From: Larus michahellis
Lineage: Eukaryota > Chordata > Aves > Charadriiformes > Laridae
Reading direction: 5' to 3'
Length of the DNA stretch: 64,000 bases
NCBI RefSeq assembly: GCF_964199755.1
Contig: NC_133906.1
Span: 10,044,001-10,108,000, forward strand
Shown here: positions 1 through 13,900 of the stretch, piece by piece
How the letters are laid out: every line of letters starts with the position of its first letter
How positions within the stretch are numbered: position 1 is the stretch's first letter
The notes under the pieces: model-generated
What the model saw: only the letters and a program-made list of their open reading frames with translations
Database searches by the model: none
Told to the model about the DNA's origin: nothing
Position numbers and translations under genes: made by a program

Positions 1-473
1 CACCAACAGCAGAAGGACATGGACCTGTTGGAACGGGGCCAGAGGAGGCCACGGAGATGATCATAGGGCTGGAGCCCCTCTGCTGTGAGGGCTGAGGGAG
101 TTGGGGTTGCTCAGCCTGGAGAAGAGAAGGCTCCGGGGTGACCATAAAAGGGCTACAGGAAAGCTAGGGAGGGACTCTTTATCAGGGAGTGTCATGGTAG
201 GATGAGGGGTAACTGTTTTAAACTGAAAGAGAGAAGATTTTGATTAGGTATTAGGAGAAATTCTTTACTGTGAGGGTGGTGAGACACTGGCCTGGGTTGC
301 CCAGAGAAGCTGTGGCTGCCCCATCCCTGGAGGTGTTCAAGGCCAGGTTGGACGGGGCTTTGAGCAGCCTGGTCTGGTGGGAGGTGTCCCTTCCCGGGGC
401 AGGGGGTTGGAACTAGGTGATCTTTAAGGTCCCTTCCAACCCAAACCATTCTATGAGTCTATGATGATTCTAC
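1..473 (+). mobile_element. CR1 LINE 3' fragment (truncated by window start)
   Basis: The stretch reads like the 3' end of a chicken-repeat-1 (CR1) non-LTR retroposon in forward orientation. It has the typical avian wording 'gaggccacggagatgatc', 'ggagcccctctgctgtgagg', 'gctcagcctggagaag' and 'ggtcccttccaacc', and it ends in the short CR1 terminal repeat (attctatgagtctatgatgattct). CR1 copies are usually 5' truncated. Here the left edge is the window edge, so the true 5' end is not visible. No open reverse transcriptase frame is present. This element is the main reason for calling the DNA avian. Confidence 0.93.
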
Positions 474-1421
474 GGGCTCCTCTTGAACCCGACCTGGATT
501 GCAGAACTCCCGGCAGAAACGCACGAGGCTGGTCCAGGATCTGTAGTGCTGTGTGCTGCCATCCCCGCAGGCCGAGGCCGAAGGCCGGAGGGATACACCG
601 AGCAGGGAAAGGTAATGAAGCAGATGTTGATGCACGCACAGGAGCGGGGAAGGCGCCGGTGGCCCCTCAGCTCGGCCCCACGACCCGCCAGGCTGTGGAT
701 GCCCCAGGGCCATGGCGGCAGGAGGGCAGGAGACAGGTTGCTGTCAGTTCATCTATACATGAAACCAGACCATTAACAGACACGCAGATCGGGGTTTGGG
801 CTTTGATAAGAACCTTGAAACGGCGCCAGCAGCTCAGCTGCAACCCCACATCAGAGAGGCGAGGCGTGCGTCATGGCGGTGACCAACCCGACACCAGTGG
901 CCAGCTTGCAGCCAGCCAGGCCGCACGCCCGGCTGCCCAGGCAGGCGAGGAGCTCCCCGCCGCCTGAGGGACGCAGGGGCTTGCGGGAGCCTCAGGCGGG
1001 GCCTCGCAGCCTTGGAGCCCGCCTGCTCCCAGACCCAGCCGAAGCGGGGTGGAGGCGCCTGCCCCTTTAAGAAGCGGGTGAGGGCACGTATGCGTCTCTC
1101 CTCCGTCTTCCGCCCGGGCTCGGCTCCGAGCAGTGCGTATGCGCGCAACCAGCCGGCGCCTCGCCCCCGGGGCGGGGGCGGGTGAGGAGGGACGCCGCTC
1201 ATTGGCTGTGAGGGCGGGCGGTGCGCGCGCATGCGCAGCGGGCCTATCACCGCCCTCGCCCCGCCCTGCGCGCAGGCGTGCTGCGGGAAGGAGGCGGTGT
1301 TCGCCCGGCGCGTGCGCGGCCACCGCCCCGCCCCGCTCCCAGCGTGCCCCGCGCGGTGAAGAAGCGGCGGCTGCAGGTTGGGGGCATTTTGTGTCCGCGG
1401 TAGCAGCGGTTGAGAGACAAG

Positions 1422-1442
1422 ATGGCGGCGGCGGCCGAGTGA
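1422..1442 (+). other. possible six-codon upstream ORF (MAAAAE) inside the YY1 motif
   Basis: The ATG of the YY1 motif opens a six-codon frame ending in TGA at 1440-1442. It is in the CSNK1A1 leader only if transcription begins upstream of 1422. It could modestly reduce re-initiation at the main ATG, but the main start has a strong context (G at -3 and G at +4). Confidence 0.35.
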
Positions 1443-1801
1443 GGGGCCGGCGGCGGCCGGGACCCGGCGGAGCCAGCGGGCTTCGCGTTTCCCTTCCCCT
1501 CCCCCTTCTCCCCTTCCCTTGCCCTCGCAACACCTCGGCAGCTGCCTCGCGTCTTTCTGGAGGGCGGCGAGCGCCGAGCGCCGCCCGGCCGGGGAGCGGG
1601 ACAGAGCCGCGGAGGGGGGCGCCCGCCGGAGGGGCCCGGTTGGAGCTGAGCGGCCGGGACCAGCCTTCCTTGTTCTGCCCCCCCCTCCCCTCCCCTCTTC
1701 TCCCTCCCCTGCCCCTTCCCCTTCCTCTGGGGCGGCGGTAGAGCCCTCTTTCACCCCCCGAGCCCCTCAGCGCTGGGAGGGCCCCTCAGCCGCCCCTCGC
1801 C

Positions 1802-1924
1802 ATGGCGAGTAGCAGCGGCTCCAAGGCCGAGTTCATTGTCGGAGGCAAATACAAGCTGGTGCGGAAGATCGGGTCGGGCTCCTTCGGGGACATCTATTTG
1901 GCGATCAACATCACCAACGGGGAG
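1802..1924 (+). CDS. CSNK1A1: CSNK1A1 exon 1 (residues 1-41)
   Basis: Begins [11 protein letters not shown] and carries the glycine-rich loop and the hairpin up to NGE41. It ends after a whole codon at donor gtaagg. The start was chosen because it matches the conserved vertebrate N terminus and has a strong Kozak context. Confidence 0.98.
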
Positions 1925-4900
1925 GTAAGGGCGGCTTGCACTCCCTCACCTTCCGCACCTCGGGGGGGAACCGGAGACCAGCCATAACCCTCCTAAGGCT
2001 GACTTTGAAGCCTGTTTTTGCTCTTCTTGCCCCCGGTATCACCGCCTGCGAGGCCCCGGACGGCCCTATCTGGCCAGGGTGGCTGAGCCGCGGGGCGGGG
2101 GGTGAAGGTGCCTGACTTGGGGCTGAGGGGCTTTCCCCGCCTGAGAGGGGGTGGCACTGCCCCTTCTGACAGTAGGGCCGTGGTCTCTCCCCACCCAGCA
2201 ATGCTGGGGAGAGGAGGCCACCATTGTGGGAAAACGTACTTTGTCTTTTATGAGCGGCCGAAGTCGCCCCTCTGCCACCAGTCATTTATCCCCCCCTCTC
2301 TCTTAGCTGGGGAACACGGTGTCTCGTTTTCATCAACAGTAATAGAAACAAAGAAGATTCCCTGTTTCTTCAGCTCTTTTTTTTCTTGGCGTGTTTTTTT
2401 TTTTCTTCCTCCCACTCGCGGCTCTGAGCTGTAAAGAAGAAACACCCACGTATGTTCTTCCTCACATACATGGATCTGAAGATTTTACATCTCCAGCTCA
2501 ATTTCTTGTCCTGGAACGGATATTTATGTACAAATCATCACGATATGGATTTTATTTGAAGACGCCACAAAATGCAGGACTTTGAGCACCGAGAGCTTAA
2601 AAAAAATTTATACCTCAGAGTATTTGCAGCAGGGGTGTGGGGGATATTGAAGTGCTGTGCCCCTTAAACCTCAGTGGCAAGGCTATGCTTGGTGGACGCT
2701 CTGCTCTGACTCCTTGTTCCCTCTCACTGTAGGAAGTTGCTGTAAAGTTGGAGTCTCAGAAGGCTAGACATCCCCAGCTGCTGTATGAAAGCAAACTATA
2801 CAAGATTCTGCAGGGAGGAGTTGGCATCCCACATATACGGTAGGAATGGTTCACGTATGCCATTACAGTGACTTTTCTGTAATGTTAGTGTAAAGCAGGA
2901 CACTACCATTAGAAAGAGGTTTATCTGGGAGGGATTGGGCTGTTGGGGGAAAATGCGCCCTTCCAACATCTACAGCTAGTTGGGTAGCCTCTCCACTGGC
3001 CCACTGTCTGTTCTTGTCCTTACCTGCTGTGCATTGAAAGTGAGATCTTCAACAGTTCCTGAGCTGTGAGAAATTCTTGTCGTGATTCGAACAAAGTGTG
3101 AGGCTGTTTCAGTGAGAGCCAGTGTTCTTGATGAGGTTGAGAGTTTGGAGCCGATACTGGAAATGGCTGCTTTCTTTTGTTGCTTTTTTTTTTTTTGTTC
3201 CAACATGTCTTCCTCCTCCGCTTAGAAAATGGCGGATGGACGTGATTAACCCTCCCCCTTCTCGTGTTGGGACAAGGGACGTGCTCAGGCATGTATCTTT
3301 TCCTTTCATAGTTATGTGCTGCAAGGCTTGAGACTGCAGAGAACCTCAACCAGGAATGAAATGGCAGCCCCTTTCTGTTACCCGCAACAGATGCGTCACT
3401 AGGATTTACGTACAGTTAAAGTGCCAAGATTATTCCCTGCCAGTTGCTCATTATGTGGCTTCCTTGTTTCATATTCTGTCCGAAACTTTCAATAGTGTTT
3501 AATGATTTCCTGATCTGGAAGAAAATCACTCTTGCGGCAGACTAGGAGGGGTTATTTCTCTTGAGATTATTGATGTGTTATGCTGGGTTAGTTCCCAACT
3601 ACTGAATCTATGCATCAGAATAGATTAAATGAAACTTCAGTTTTCTTCAGAAAGTCTTTGTACAAAAAGTTACTCTTTTTCTTAGACTTCATTAATAATT
3701 GTTTTTAAAGTTAGTATTTCTTATGTTTGCGCTATGGCATAAAGGAGTTTTTCCTTGAGTTGCAGAAACAATTTCTATTTAGATATTGGGTCAAACTCTG
3801 GGTTCCATTTAATTTGTTAACCCTTCCCAGACTTTGCTGTATGTGCACCTGTATCAGTAATGGCCTGTAGGGCCTATTGTAAGGTCATAGTGGTGATATA
3901 TTCTAGATCATGTATTAATTTTAACAAAACCTAAAACAAGTCTGCATTTCTGAGGTTAGTAGCTCCCCTCATCTGCTTTCCCCCCTCCAAACACAACTGG
4001 CTGTAGTTCTCAATGTAAGTTGGAGCTATATAGTGGAGGAGGCAGTGTCGTCTTGGCCATCTGTCCTCATTCACTCCAGCCTTTTGCAGGAACAGAATAA
4101 AACTACCTGAATTAAGCAGAATACTTGCAGTTTAAAAAGAGTTGCTTATGTGAAAGCAGATTTAGTCTTTATTTTAGACTACAGTTTCCTTCTTTTCTTC
4201 AAACGGGTGCCTTTATTTCACAACAGAAAGAACAGAAATTGCATTTTGGGAAGCTATTGCAGTATACTTACATGCTAAAACAAGGATAACTGGGAAAACA
4301 GCCAAAGCAAGTGGATATCAGGTGTTCCATCACAAAACTGGAAAAGCAGGCATTAAACTATTTATTTTTTTTTTAAGTAAATGAATGTTTGGTGCTCTAA
4401 GGAGGCCTAAGCTGCGAATTTTTCAACTTTTCCATGTAACAGAAGTGAGCTGCTACTTAAATTCTTGGATTTGGTTAAAATGCCCAGTGAAAGCATTTTA
4501 TTTAAAGCTGAAATACTGTAAGTCACCTTACATGTTGAGAAACTTGCTTCTAGCTTCAGTTACAGCAGTCATCTTTAGGTTTTCTTTCATCTGTATTTGA
4601 CATTTTTATATCTGACTTCGTTTTCTGTATAACCAGTGACTGTGGTTTAGAAGTCTCACCACCACAGGGGAACTGCAGCCTTTCTTTAACACACGTCCTC
4701 CTCTCTCCACCCCCAAAATAATAAAGGTTACAAGAATCTGAATAAGAATGGACAACTGAGACAATACTCAACTCAAATTGATTCATAAACTCATTGTGCT
4801 AAAAATGTGTGATCTGTTTGATAATGTCAGTCTTAAAGCTTTTCACTTTCAGGTTCTTACAGTGTTAATCTCTGGTATTTTTCTAGAAAAGTGGCTTTCA

Positions 4901-7900
4901 GAAATTTTTTGGAAATACCTTTTTTGTATTCAGAAGCAGCATTAATTTTAAATCTCTTTGTATGTACCAGATGCTGCTTGACAGGTTCTTTGACTAAGCT
5001 TCTGTTACTAGTTGTCTTCTTGCTGTATGACATCTGGTGATGCTTTAAGAAATCTAAAGTAGTACTTTTATGTTTCTTTAATCTTCTTTGAGGGAGCTGA
5101 GCAGGGTGCCCAGCACAGTTCTTGCAACAAAGGTTAAAATGTGATGTGTTTAGTAGAAGCAGAACCCATGGTATTCTGAGTCTAAGAGGGGAAGACTTGA
5201 CCTACCAAACAAGATGTATCTCTGAGGTGCTTAGCAAGGATGTGACTTTGAACAGGTGATTACGAAGACTAGGGCCGAAGTGAAATTACTGTGCATGTTG
5301 TTTCAGACAACTCAAGGTTTTCTGATGTGCGTTTATGACAGCAGCTAAGCTGGGAGAATGTATGACTTTGTACTTAGGTCACTTTGCATGTGTAATTGAT
5401 GATACGTGTTCTGCCATTGTTTTATAATGGTACGCTGTCAAGTCAGAATAAGCTGTTCTTGGCTCAGTGTATGTAGAAGGATGAATCAAGTTGAAGGAAA
5501 ATCTATCAATACATTTGTTAAAATTTCTGTAATGTGACACCTTTAAACAACAACAGCATAAACAGAACATTTGATAGAAAGATTAAAGAATCATTCTAAG
5601 CTTTTCCAATTGCTGTGCTGTATAAGCTGGGTTTAGCAGCATTTTTATCTCAGTGCTACGCATCTGGGAAACAGGGGTGCATAATCTTGCATTCCTCATT
5701 TAAGAATGAGAGACTTGTTCTCTACTTTTCATTTACTTGAGTAACACAGTGGCCAAGATCAACTTACTAGAAATTATGTTATGTGGCTTTGCCTTACTGA
5801 AGTGGTCTGCTGTGGTTCTTTTGACTCACAAAGCTGAAATAATAGGTGAGGTATGAATTGCTCATTCATTTTGGGCACCTGTTCTTAAAACTGAATTTGT
5901 CCCTTTAGATGTGATTGCAGACTTAGTAATTATAAGATGGCATATCTGGAGTGTCACTTAAATTATCTAGAACCAAGCAATTTTTTTATGGTTTATTTGA
6001 TGGCCTTTCTGGCTGATTGCAAGAAAGCTAATGAGCAAAATCTCAGTTTGGGACTTAAAAGATTGTTAGTACTGTTTCTGTGGGGTCAACGGTGAGCCCT
6101 CACTTGTTGTGGAGGGCGAATAAGGGGCCTTGGTACTCCCACTGTAACAAAACATGTTGTTTTCACATAAACTAGCAAAAACCTAGATTGGAATGTTGTT
6201 CTCTAAATATTCTAAACCCTTTTAGACTTGCAAATCTCTGACTTCGCTGCCTATTGTTGTTGCCCGAAAGAGTAGCAAAGTTTCTGAACTTGTCTCTGGA
6301 GTTTCACAAAACCTTATATAAATGCTCTACAGACTTTTAAGTTGTGGTATATTCTTGATGCATGAATTTTTGTTAATTATTACCTTCATTTTTCACAAAA
6401 GGCTCTTGAACCAAGCTTAACATTGTAACAATCTGATCTGCCTTTAGGACACAATGCAAAGTCTGCAGTATTCTGCTGGGTTTATTCCCATTGTTCTCAG
6501 CCATCAGCTGTCTTTTTCTTTTTCCCCTCTCTTTTTCAGTGGCAAAGCATTTTTAGCTGTAATCTTGTTAACTGGGCGCTGATCCTATTAGTTTGGACTA
6601 CCTATGTTTATTCCCAAATTCTTCGTTCTGGTTTGGAGGAATGCAGCAAAATGTGTTTGGTGATTTTTAATTTTTTTGTATGTTGTTTTGTTCATAGTGT
6701 AACTATGTTAAAGCACTCTTGACAAAAACAGTTGTTTGAATTGTCTGTGATAGCCACTCTTGATTTTTGCCATTTATGGTGTTTGTCAACTATTGCTTGT
6801 AGCCTTTATGAAGACTACCTTTAGGTACTTCCAGATGTACTTTTGAAAGAAAAGTGGGCTTTAAATGTCTCTCCTGACAATACCATGGGATAACTTGTGT
6901 TACCAGTTTCAAATGTAAAACAGCTGTGCTGGGACCAGCAGGGCTATTGGTAATGTATTAGAAGTGTTGCACTTAAGAGCAGGAAGAGGAGCCTAGTGAA
7001 TGTGAAAAAGATAGTGCCTGTATTCTTCTGTGGGCAAGGCCAAAGAGATACTGCACAGTGTGTGAGGCTTATCAATGTGATATTTAGGTTTAGTCATTTG
7101 TAAGTTTAAAAAACAAAAGCTACTGACATAGCAATTTTTTTGCAATGCTTGCAAGCTGAGCAAGTAAATCCTTACAGTTCTGAACTTTTCAATGCAGTAG
7201 GTTCTTGCAAAATAGTTTGATGTTGAGAAATTCAGTATTGCCACCCATGTATCACTACACAATCTTCTAAATAGTGATGTATATTTTAAAGATTGTGGTA
7301 AAAAAAATAATATCTGTAAAGGCATCTACAATTTTTATTCTTCTGTTCTTACTGCTGTGTAGTTGGTTAATCTGTTAGTAACAGATTCTGCCTGTATTCA
7401 TCCACACTAAATAAGACACGTAATGGAAAAACGTGGTCAAGTTTGGTAATTTTAGGGTTCTCACAAATGATTTTTCCTTGAGCACTTCAAATTTTGATCT
7501 CTTTAAGCAGTGCTTAAAAATCTGTAAATACACCTCTCTCAGTCCCAACAATTTCATGTATCATAAAAAAAAGCCACCAAAAACACTACCAGAAAAATAC
7601 CCACCAAACCCACAAACAAAAAATAATGCCCCTAATGATTCCCCCAATATAAAAAAACACACCAAAACAAACCCAGAATAGTAGTCAGATAAAGTCTGAA
7701 AAGTTCTCTGTTGTCTCTCCGTTGGTAAGACATAGTTTCATCTAGGTCTGCAAGTAATGAGGAGGAAGGTTCTAGCATAGTCTCCTATGGATTAATCTGT
7801 TATTACTTAAGGCTGCATGCTGAAGGGCAGAACCACTGTAGCAGATAAGAGGAAGCCTCTTATTCTGGTAGCTCAAGGTAAAATTGAAACTAGTCTTCTA

Positions 7901-10900
7901 AATTAATACCTAAAATTTTTCTATGGTGAGAATGAATGTCTTAAAACATGAAACAGATTTTGTTTAATAACAATCTGAACTTCTGTCTTAATTGGTCTTT
8001 GCGGACTCTTTAAAAGCATCTGAGAGAGACCACAGTTTGAAAACGAAAAGTTTTCCCTTTTTGATTTTGTTTTTTTTTCCTTTTTTCCTCCTTGTGTTAG
8101 CTCACCCTTTGCAGAAACAGCTGTGAAAGTATGCAGTTTTGTTCAGGGTTGCTCTTATTTGGAACAGGTGATCAGTGGAGGTGCTACTGAAACACTCTTT
8201 TCCTCAGCAATGTTTCCTACACCTACTGGCGATTAATGGCTTGCCTTCTGACTTTCATGGAAAAAACTTATGTTCTCCTCGCTTCCTGCCAGGTGTTAAT
8301 GTACTTCATTAAACAGCTAGCAAAACAGCAAGTCAACTACGTGGAAGTATGTATGCAACACTACACCAGGCAGATGAAATGACCTGATTGCTTAGGAGAT
8401 GAGTTGCACTGGCACACTTCATGTATTCATATTTCTCTCATAACTGTGCAAAAAAAATGATACAGAATTTTATTTATAGAGTCTATCTAACTTCATAGTG
8501 TAGGGTGTTCATTGCTGCTTCTTTATTTAGTACTTGGGTGGCCTAATTCATACTCGCCATAGCAACTAATGTTAGATGACATCTGCTAAATATTCCACTT
8601 CGGTATTTCAGTCATGCCATATTATGTTGAGTTCATTTATATTACTCCTAGCTGGCTAACAGTTAAGAATTGCTTTTCCAGCTTTGGGGGAATAAGCTGG
8701 AAATAAAAAATATGTGGCATTTTAGACACAAATCTTATGATGATAGATTACTTCTTACACATGTTGCTTCAGTATTTGTTAGGGCTCAGATTGGTATCTT
8801 TTTACAGGCAGAATATACTTCCTGATTTGTCTGAAACATTATTAATAGTTAATTGTCTGTCCTGAGAGGTCTAGAATATGGGACCAGATGGGATCACTTT
8901 GGTCCAAATCAGCACCTGTTTTGGACAACTAGCTATTCTTTCTGTGAATCAGTCAGGTGCAGTGTTAAAACTTTCTAGGCTGTCACAGCAGTGCTCATGA
9001 TTCTGTCAGAGCGAGCGCGCTTCTGTGCCTAAAGATAAATGTTTGTACCCGTAAGCAGTCAGCTCCCATTTACTCTTCCCTGATTTTTTTTTTATTAATA
9101 ACCTTTTCCCTATTACAGTCCTCCTGTATCTATAAAGAATAGTCGCATAACTCTGTGGCTGCCTTGCTGAGCTGTTTGAATACGTGATTACAGGGGTCAC
9201 CATCTTCCCATCTTTCTTGAAGTCTCTTTTCTGTCACTGTTCTGATTTGGATTTCCTTTCCTGAATGTTGGTGACAGGGCTTGCACGTCAGCACCTTAAG
9301 CATTGATACAGATTGCTTCACAGTTTCTATGTAGAATACCTGTATTTTTACTGGTTAGGCTTACTTATTATTTTTCAGTGATGCCTGATATTAGAGCTAT
9401 ATGATTATAGGGAGGGCTGTGTTTGCTCTTCAGTCACATCATCTGACTAATGCCTAGTTCAGAGACTTTTGTATAAATGACTTAGTGCTTGCAGAAATGG
9501 AATACAGTTCCAGAGTGTTCATCAGTTCAGTGTCATTTGGTTTTCTGTAGGATGTCTGAATCCTTTGTGTTCATGAGGCCTTCCAGACTTGCATATTCAT
9601 CCTCATGTGCCTGCTGACTTGTCAAATTTACTAATAAGGTGATCTCAGGTAATTCCAGTAGTGAATTCTTTCCAGCTTGTTTGTTCACTGTACACTTTTT
9701 GTTTTAATAGCTTTTTTAATCCACTTTAGTTCTTCTGTCAATCTCCATTTATGTTGCGTGAACTCTTCCACTTGGTGTTTGAAAGCCCAAATGCTGGGAA
9801 ACTTAATTGCGTAGGACTAGACGGAGTAGTCATATAGAGTCATACTGACTTGTGAAAGTGGCAAAAGCTTATGTAATATTAAAGAAGTCTAAATCAGCCT
9901 TTTTTTTTTAAATGTGACTGCAAAGACTTTCTGGAAGTCTATAAAGATTTGAGTTTAACTATTCCAGTCTTGTCACAGAAGCATTGTACTTCCTTGCAGT
10001 GAGACACCAGGAGATATTTTTTTTGTCTCACAAAAGCATGACCTTCTGCAGTTCTGTTTGTAATTCCAGATCGCCACAGCCTCCACTGGAATAATCAGTG
10101 ATCAAATTGACAGAAGCCTTTAGTGGAGGATTGGTTACCTGGCAGAGCAGGTGTTGATTGAGGAGAGCTTTTATTGTGCTGGAACAAAATAGTCTTGTTC
10201 TAGTTGCTCTGGCAGTAGGAACACTTTTTTGTGACACTGAGCTGATGTTCTGGTTTTGGATGTAATATGCTGTAGACAAAATGGCGTGCCGTTATGCTAA
10301 TGCTGACAATGCCTTTAATGCCTTCATGGTTTCAGAGTGCATGGGATTTGGAGTTTTGTTACCAGTGTTTAACAGCTGTAGAGTTATTCAGTAGCTTAGT
10401 TCATCTTGATCTGAATTTGAGATTATTTTTTTTTTCATGTGAAGCTTCTGAAGCCTTTTCTTTCATTCATCGTGTGACCAGCTCACACAGCTTTGATAAT
10501 TGTGCTGGCTTTGTTACCTTGGTTGTGGTTACAAGTGCCGATGTGTCGGATGAAACTTCTGGTTATCTACTGAAGTTGTGTAAGTGGTACAGTAGCCTGA
10601 AACTGGGCCTGTAATTTCATGGGCTGTGCCTGAATTCTGTTGACCTACTGCAATTTGACCCTTTCATAGGAAGGTACACTAGATGTGGAGAGAACATTAT
10701 AATAAGCCAATGAAATATTTTCTCAGTTAAAAAAACAAAACAAAACACAAATGAAACAAAGTATTAACAAACACTTTCTCAAACATTTCTTTTGTCACTG
10801 ACCTTATTTGTGAAAGTGTGGCTGCTGAAATAGACATCATACAATTTTTGAGAGATGCAGCTCTGAAAACAGAAAAAGATTTTAAGCTTGGGTAGACCTG

Positions 10901-13900
10901 ACTACAGTGTTTGCTATTAAGTGCTGGATGTGCATCAGCACTTCACTTGCTTGTCTCAAGGTTAGTCAAGGGAATTTAAAAACAAACAAACAAAAAAACA
11001 AACACACCCCACATGAGTTCAAGTAAACATTCCTTGTCATGTGATCTGGCATCATACCCACTTTACTGTATGGGATTTGGAAACTGGAGACTTTCAAACC
11101 ACTGTCATGTGAGTTAGTTGTTCAGCATAGGGCTACAAATATTGAAATTAAAGATATTTAAAAAAGTCAGCTGTTTGTATAAACACAAGCAAAATATCAG
11201 GCTGATAAACCATGACTTGGAAACTTGCTGATGTGGTTGGTGAGTCTTGATCTTTCAAATTAGACAAGTCACTGAAGTCAACTAAGGTCACTGTTCAATC
11301 TTTAATCGCTCTTAAATGGAAGGCTTCTAAAGGATGTTTACTGTATTCTAACTGATCTGTAGCAATTTGGTCTGTAGCTTTAAGCAGATGAGGCAAGGGA
11401 GAATGACGAAGCATTTTTGTGCATGCATGAGCTTGGGCACGCCTTACAGCTCGAATATGGACTAGGGTTCTTAACAGCTGTATCAGATGTTACAGTATTA
11501 CCCTGCCTGCTCAAGGATAAAACTTAGTTCTTAGTAATAATGCTGTCCTGTTAATGTTTTGTGTAGTGTTCAGTAAGATCCATCTACTGTTGTTCTTTGT
11601 GAAGGCTGATAATGTTCCATACTTTGTGTGGTTTTTTGGCATAAGGAGGTACAAATAGACCTGTGCTATAGAACCAAAATTCTTTATTTAGGAAGTACCT
11701 TGTAATGGGACATACAGCACTGTGGGATTGAATTGGAGAAACAGTGAGTCCTTCTAGTCTATTAATTTAGCTTTTCCTTTTGAAATAATACGTTTTGTGT
11801 AGCAATATGCAGAGTCATTACCCACCCAACGTGAATTGTCAGGTATTTAAATCTCTTGCTCCCACTTTCCACTACCTTCCAAACCTCTCCCTGCTTAAAA
11901 TGCATTAATGCTGTTGCTGTCTCAACAGGAGAGTATGAGAGACTGTACTTCCAGGTGTGCTTTTGAAAAAAAAAAGTCCATGGAGCTCTAACAGACATGT
12001 GGAATAGATGTGTTCTGAGATGCTAGTGTCATCTCATAGTTGCCGAGGGCTTCCTTTGTATTGTAGTTCAGTCCAAGTTTCATTGCTGATGCAGTATTAG
12101 AACTTCTGAAGATTTCTCTTTGAGATGCTAGTGGGGTTTTCTTTAAAAATTGTACTCAGTTTGTTGCCATATTGTTTTGCACTTTAGTCAAGTAGTGTTA
12201 ATACTTGCATGCCAAAGTGCTCTGAATCTGTGCTTATCCAAAATGTGTGCTTATAAGCCATTTTATGTTGATTATGCAAATATGGGAGCAAGGAGTACTT
12301 GCCAAGCTCTTATGTATTGTAATATCCAAGGTTCCTAAGAAGAGCCAAGACTTCTAACGTTTTTACTCAGAGCTGCCAGTAGTAGCAGCTACTGGACTTT
12401 GAATGGACACGATGTGGCCTTACTACTTAATCCCATTTTCCCTGGAAATGTTCCAAGGGAAATGAAAACTTACTTGCAGTGTTAGCATAGTAAATAAAGG
12501 ACAAGTTACTCCAATAACCTAGCAGAAGGTTTAGGTGCCAGTAGTGAAATGAATAGATGTGGCAGTCTTCTGTGAGGAATTACAGGCAGGTAAACATGAA
12601 AATAAAATGCTAAGAAGTCCTGTCTTGTCTTGCAGATGGTTCTGCTTCCCACTAGTGCAAAATGGTCAGGAGATGAAAATTTTCTTGTGCGCATGCAGAA
12701 GTAGGCCAAATGGAGGTTGTGCAATCAACCTGAATTACTGCACTTACTAAGCAGAGAGATCCCTGTAGAGGAACCAAATGCTTTTTAAAACGTAGCTCCC
12801 AGGGTAGGTTTTCTTTTCATCAGCTTCACTTTCTGTGATGCTGTAACTAAATTTTCTTAGCTCAGTTGAAGACTGATCTTTGATCCTTTTCCCATATACT
12901 GCAGTCTCTTGGGCACTGATTCATTACTGTACTGAACAATTACATTCAGCATCTGAATTGGACTTCAGTTTCTTGAAGAAAATCATATTTTATCTAGTTC
13001 TTGATTTACTCCTTAGAATGTTTCAATTCAGCTCATTATTCTTTAGACTTTTTCACAACAAACCTAAATTTCATATGGCAATAACTAGACAGGTCATTTG
13101 GTCCAGTTTTCATTGCTCTAGATGACCATAATGTTTCGTTTTCAACTGTGACCTATGGAGTTGTTGATAGAGCCTTGTCAAAACTACTCAGCCGTTTGTG
13201 TTCGTGACTTTGATAGAAACCAAGAAATAGATTTGCAGGCATAGTCGGTAATTCTTGAACTGAAGCTGGTTTGTAGTTGCTTGAGAACTTTTGCATTTTT
13301 TAAATACTCTTCTTGGTTGCTCTTGCAGTTGAAACTAGCTTCTGATCAGTCCTTAAAAGGGCCTAGCTGGGCAGGTCTTTTCAAAATGCATATGTTTCAT
13401 GGCTTAGTGTCAGGTTGCAGTGTGAATATTAACCTTTTCATAAATTACAGACTCTATCAAATAACATTATCAGCATGCTTTTGTAATGGAGTCACTTGTA
13501 AGTTTGGGGGTTTTTGTACATCATAGTACATTCAGTGGATTTTAGAAGGCAAAAACTGCTAAATAGTACTTACAGTATTGGTATGGCCATTATCACATTG
13601 GAGGAAAACTTTTGTTGACATTTCATTTGAATGACTGCTTTCAAAATACACATTTTCTACATCCCCTTTTCATGTAGGGAATGAATAAAGGTCCTAGACT
13701 GACCTATAAAACAATGAGTATGATCCACAGCTCATATATAACTTTTTTCAAGTTTATAACAGTGCATTACGAAGTCCATGGTTTCTACTAGAATCCTGAA
13801 AGTGGGAAGGTACAGGCCAGTAGTTCCTGAAAGAAATCCAAATATAGAATCTTTTCTCTGCGGTTTTGTAAACATTTTACTTTACTACCCTTGCTAAGCT

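Larger units (their letters stand above)
850..2100 (+). promoter_or_regulatory. CSNK1A1: CSNK1A1 CpG-island promoter and 5' UTR
   Basis: A dense GC- and CpG-rich block covers the region upstream of the start codon, exon 1 and the start of intron 1. Visible motifs are an inverted CCAAT box (attggc, 1201-1206), GC boxes nearby, a perfect NRF1 palindrome gcgcatgcgc (1227-1236), and a YY1-type caagatggcggc (1418-1429). YY1 motifs of this kind usually sit at or just after the transcription start of TATA-less housekeeping genes, so initiation near 1380-1430 is inferred. The 5' UTR would then be roughly 370-420 nt, with a C/T-rich stretch at 1660-1735. No TATA box is seen at a suitable place. This fits a broadly expressed kinase. 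Confidence 0.85.

Noticed and set aside
834..1754. 306-codon open frame on the - strand across the CSNK1A1 promoter
   Set aside because: Pro/Arg/Gly/Ala-rich frame caused by CpG-island composition. No domain or splice support, and other frames are open in the same place.
7433..7681. 82-codon + strand frame in intron 2
   Set aside because: Runs through the A/C-rich tract; Lys/Pro/Asn/Thr composition is an artefact of simple sequence.
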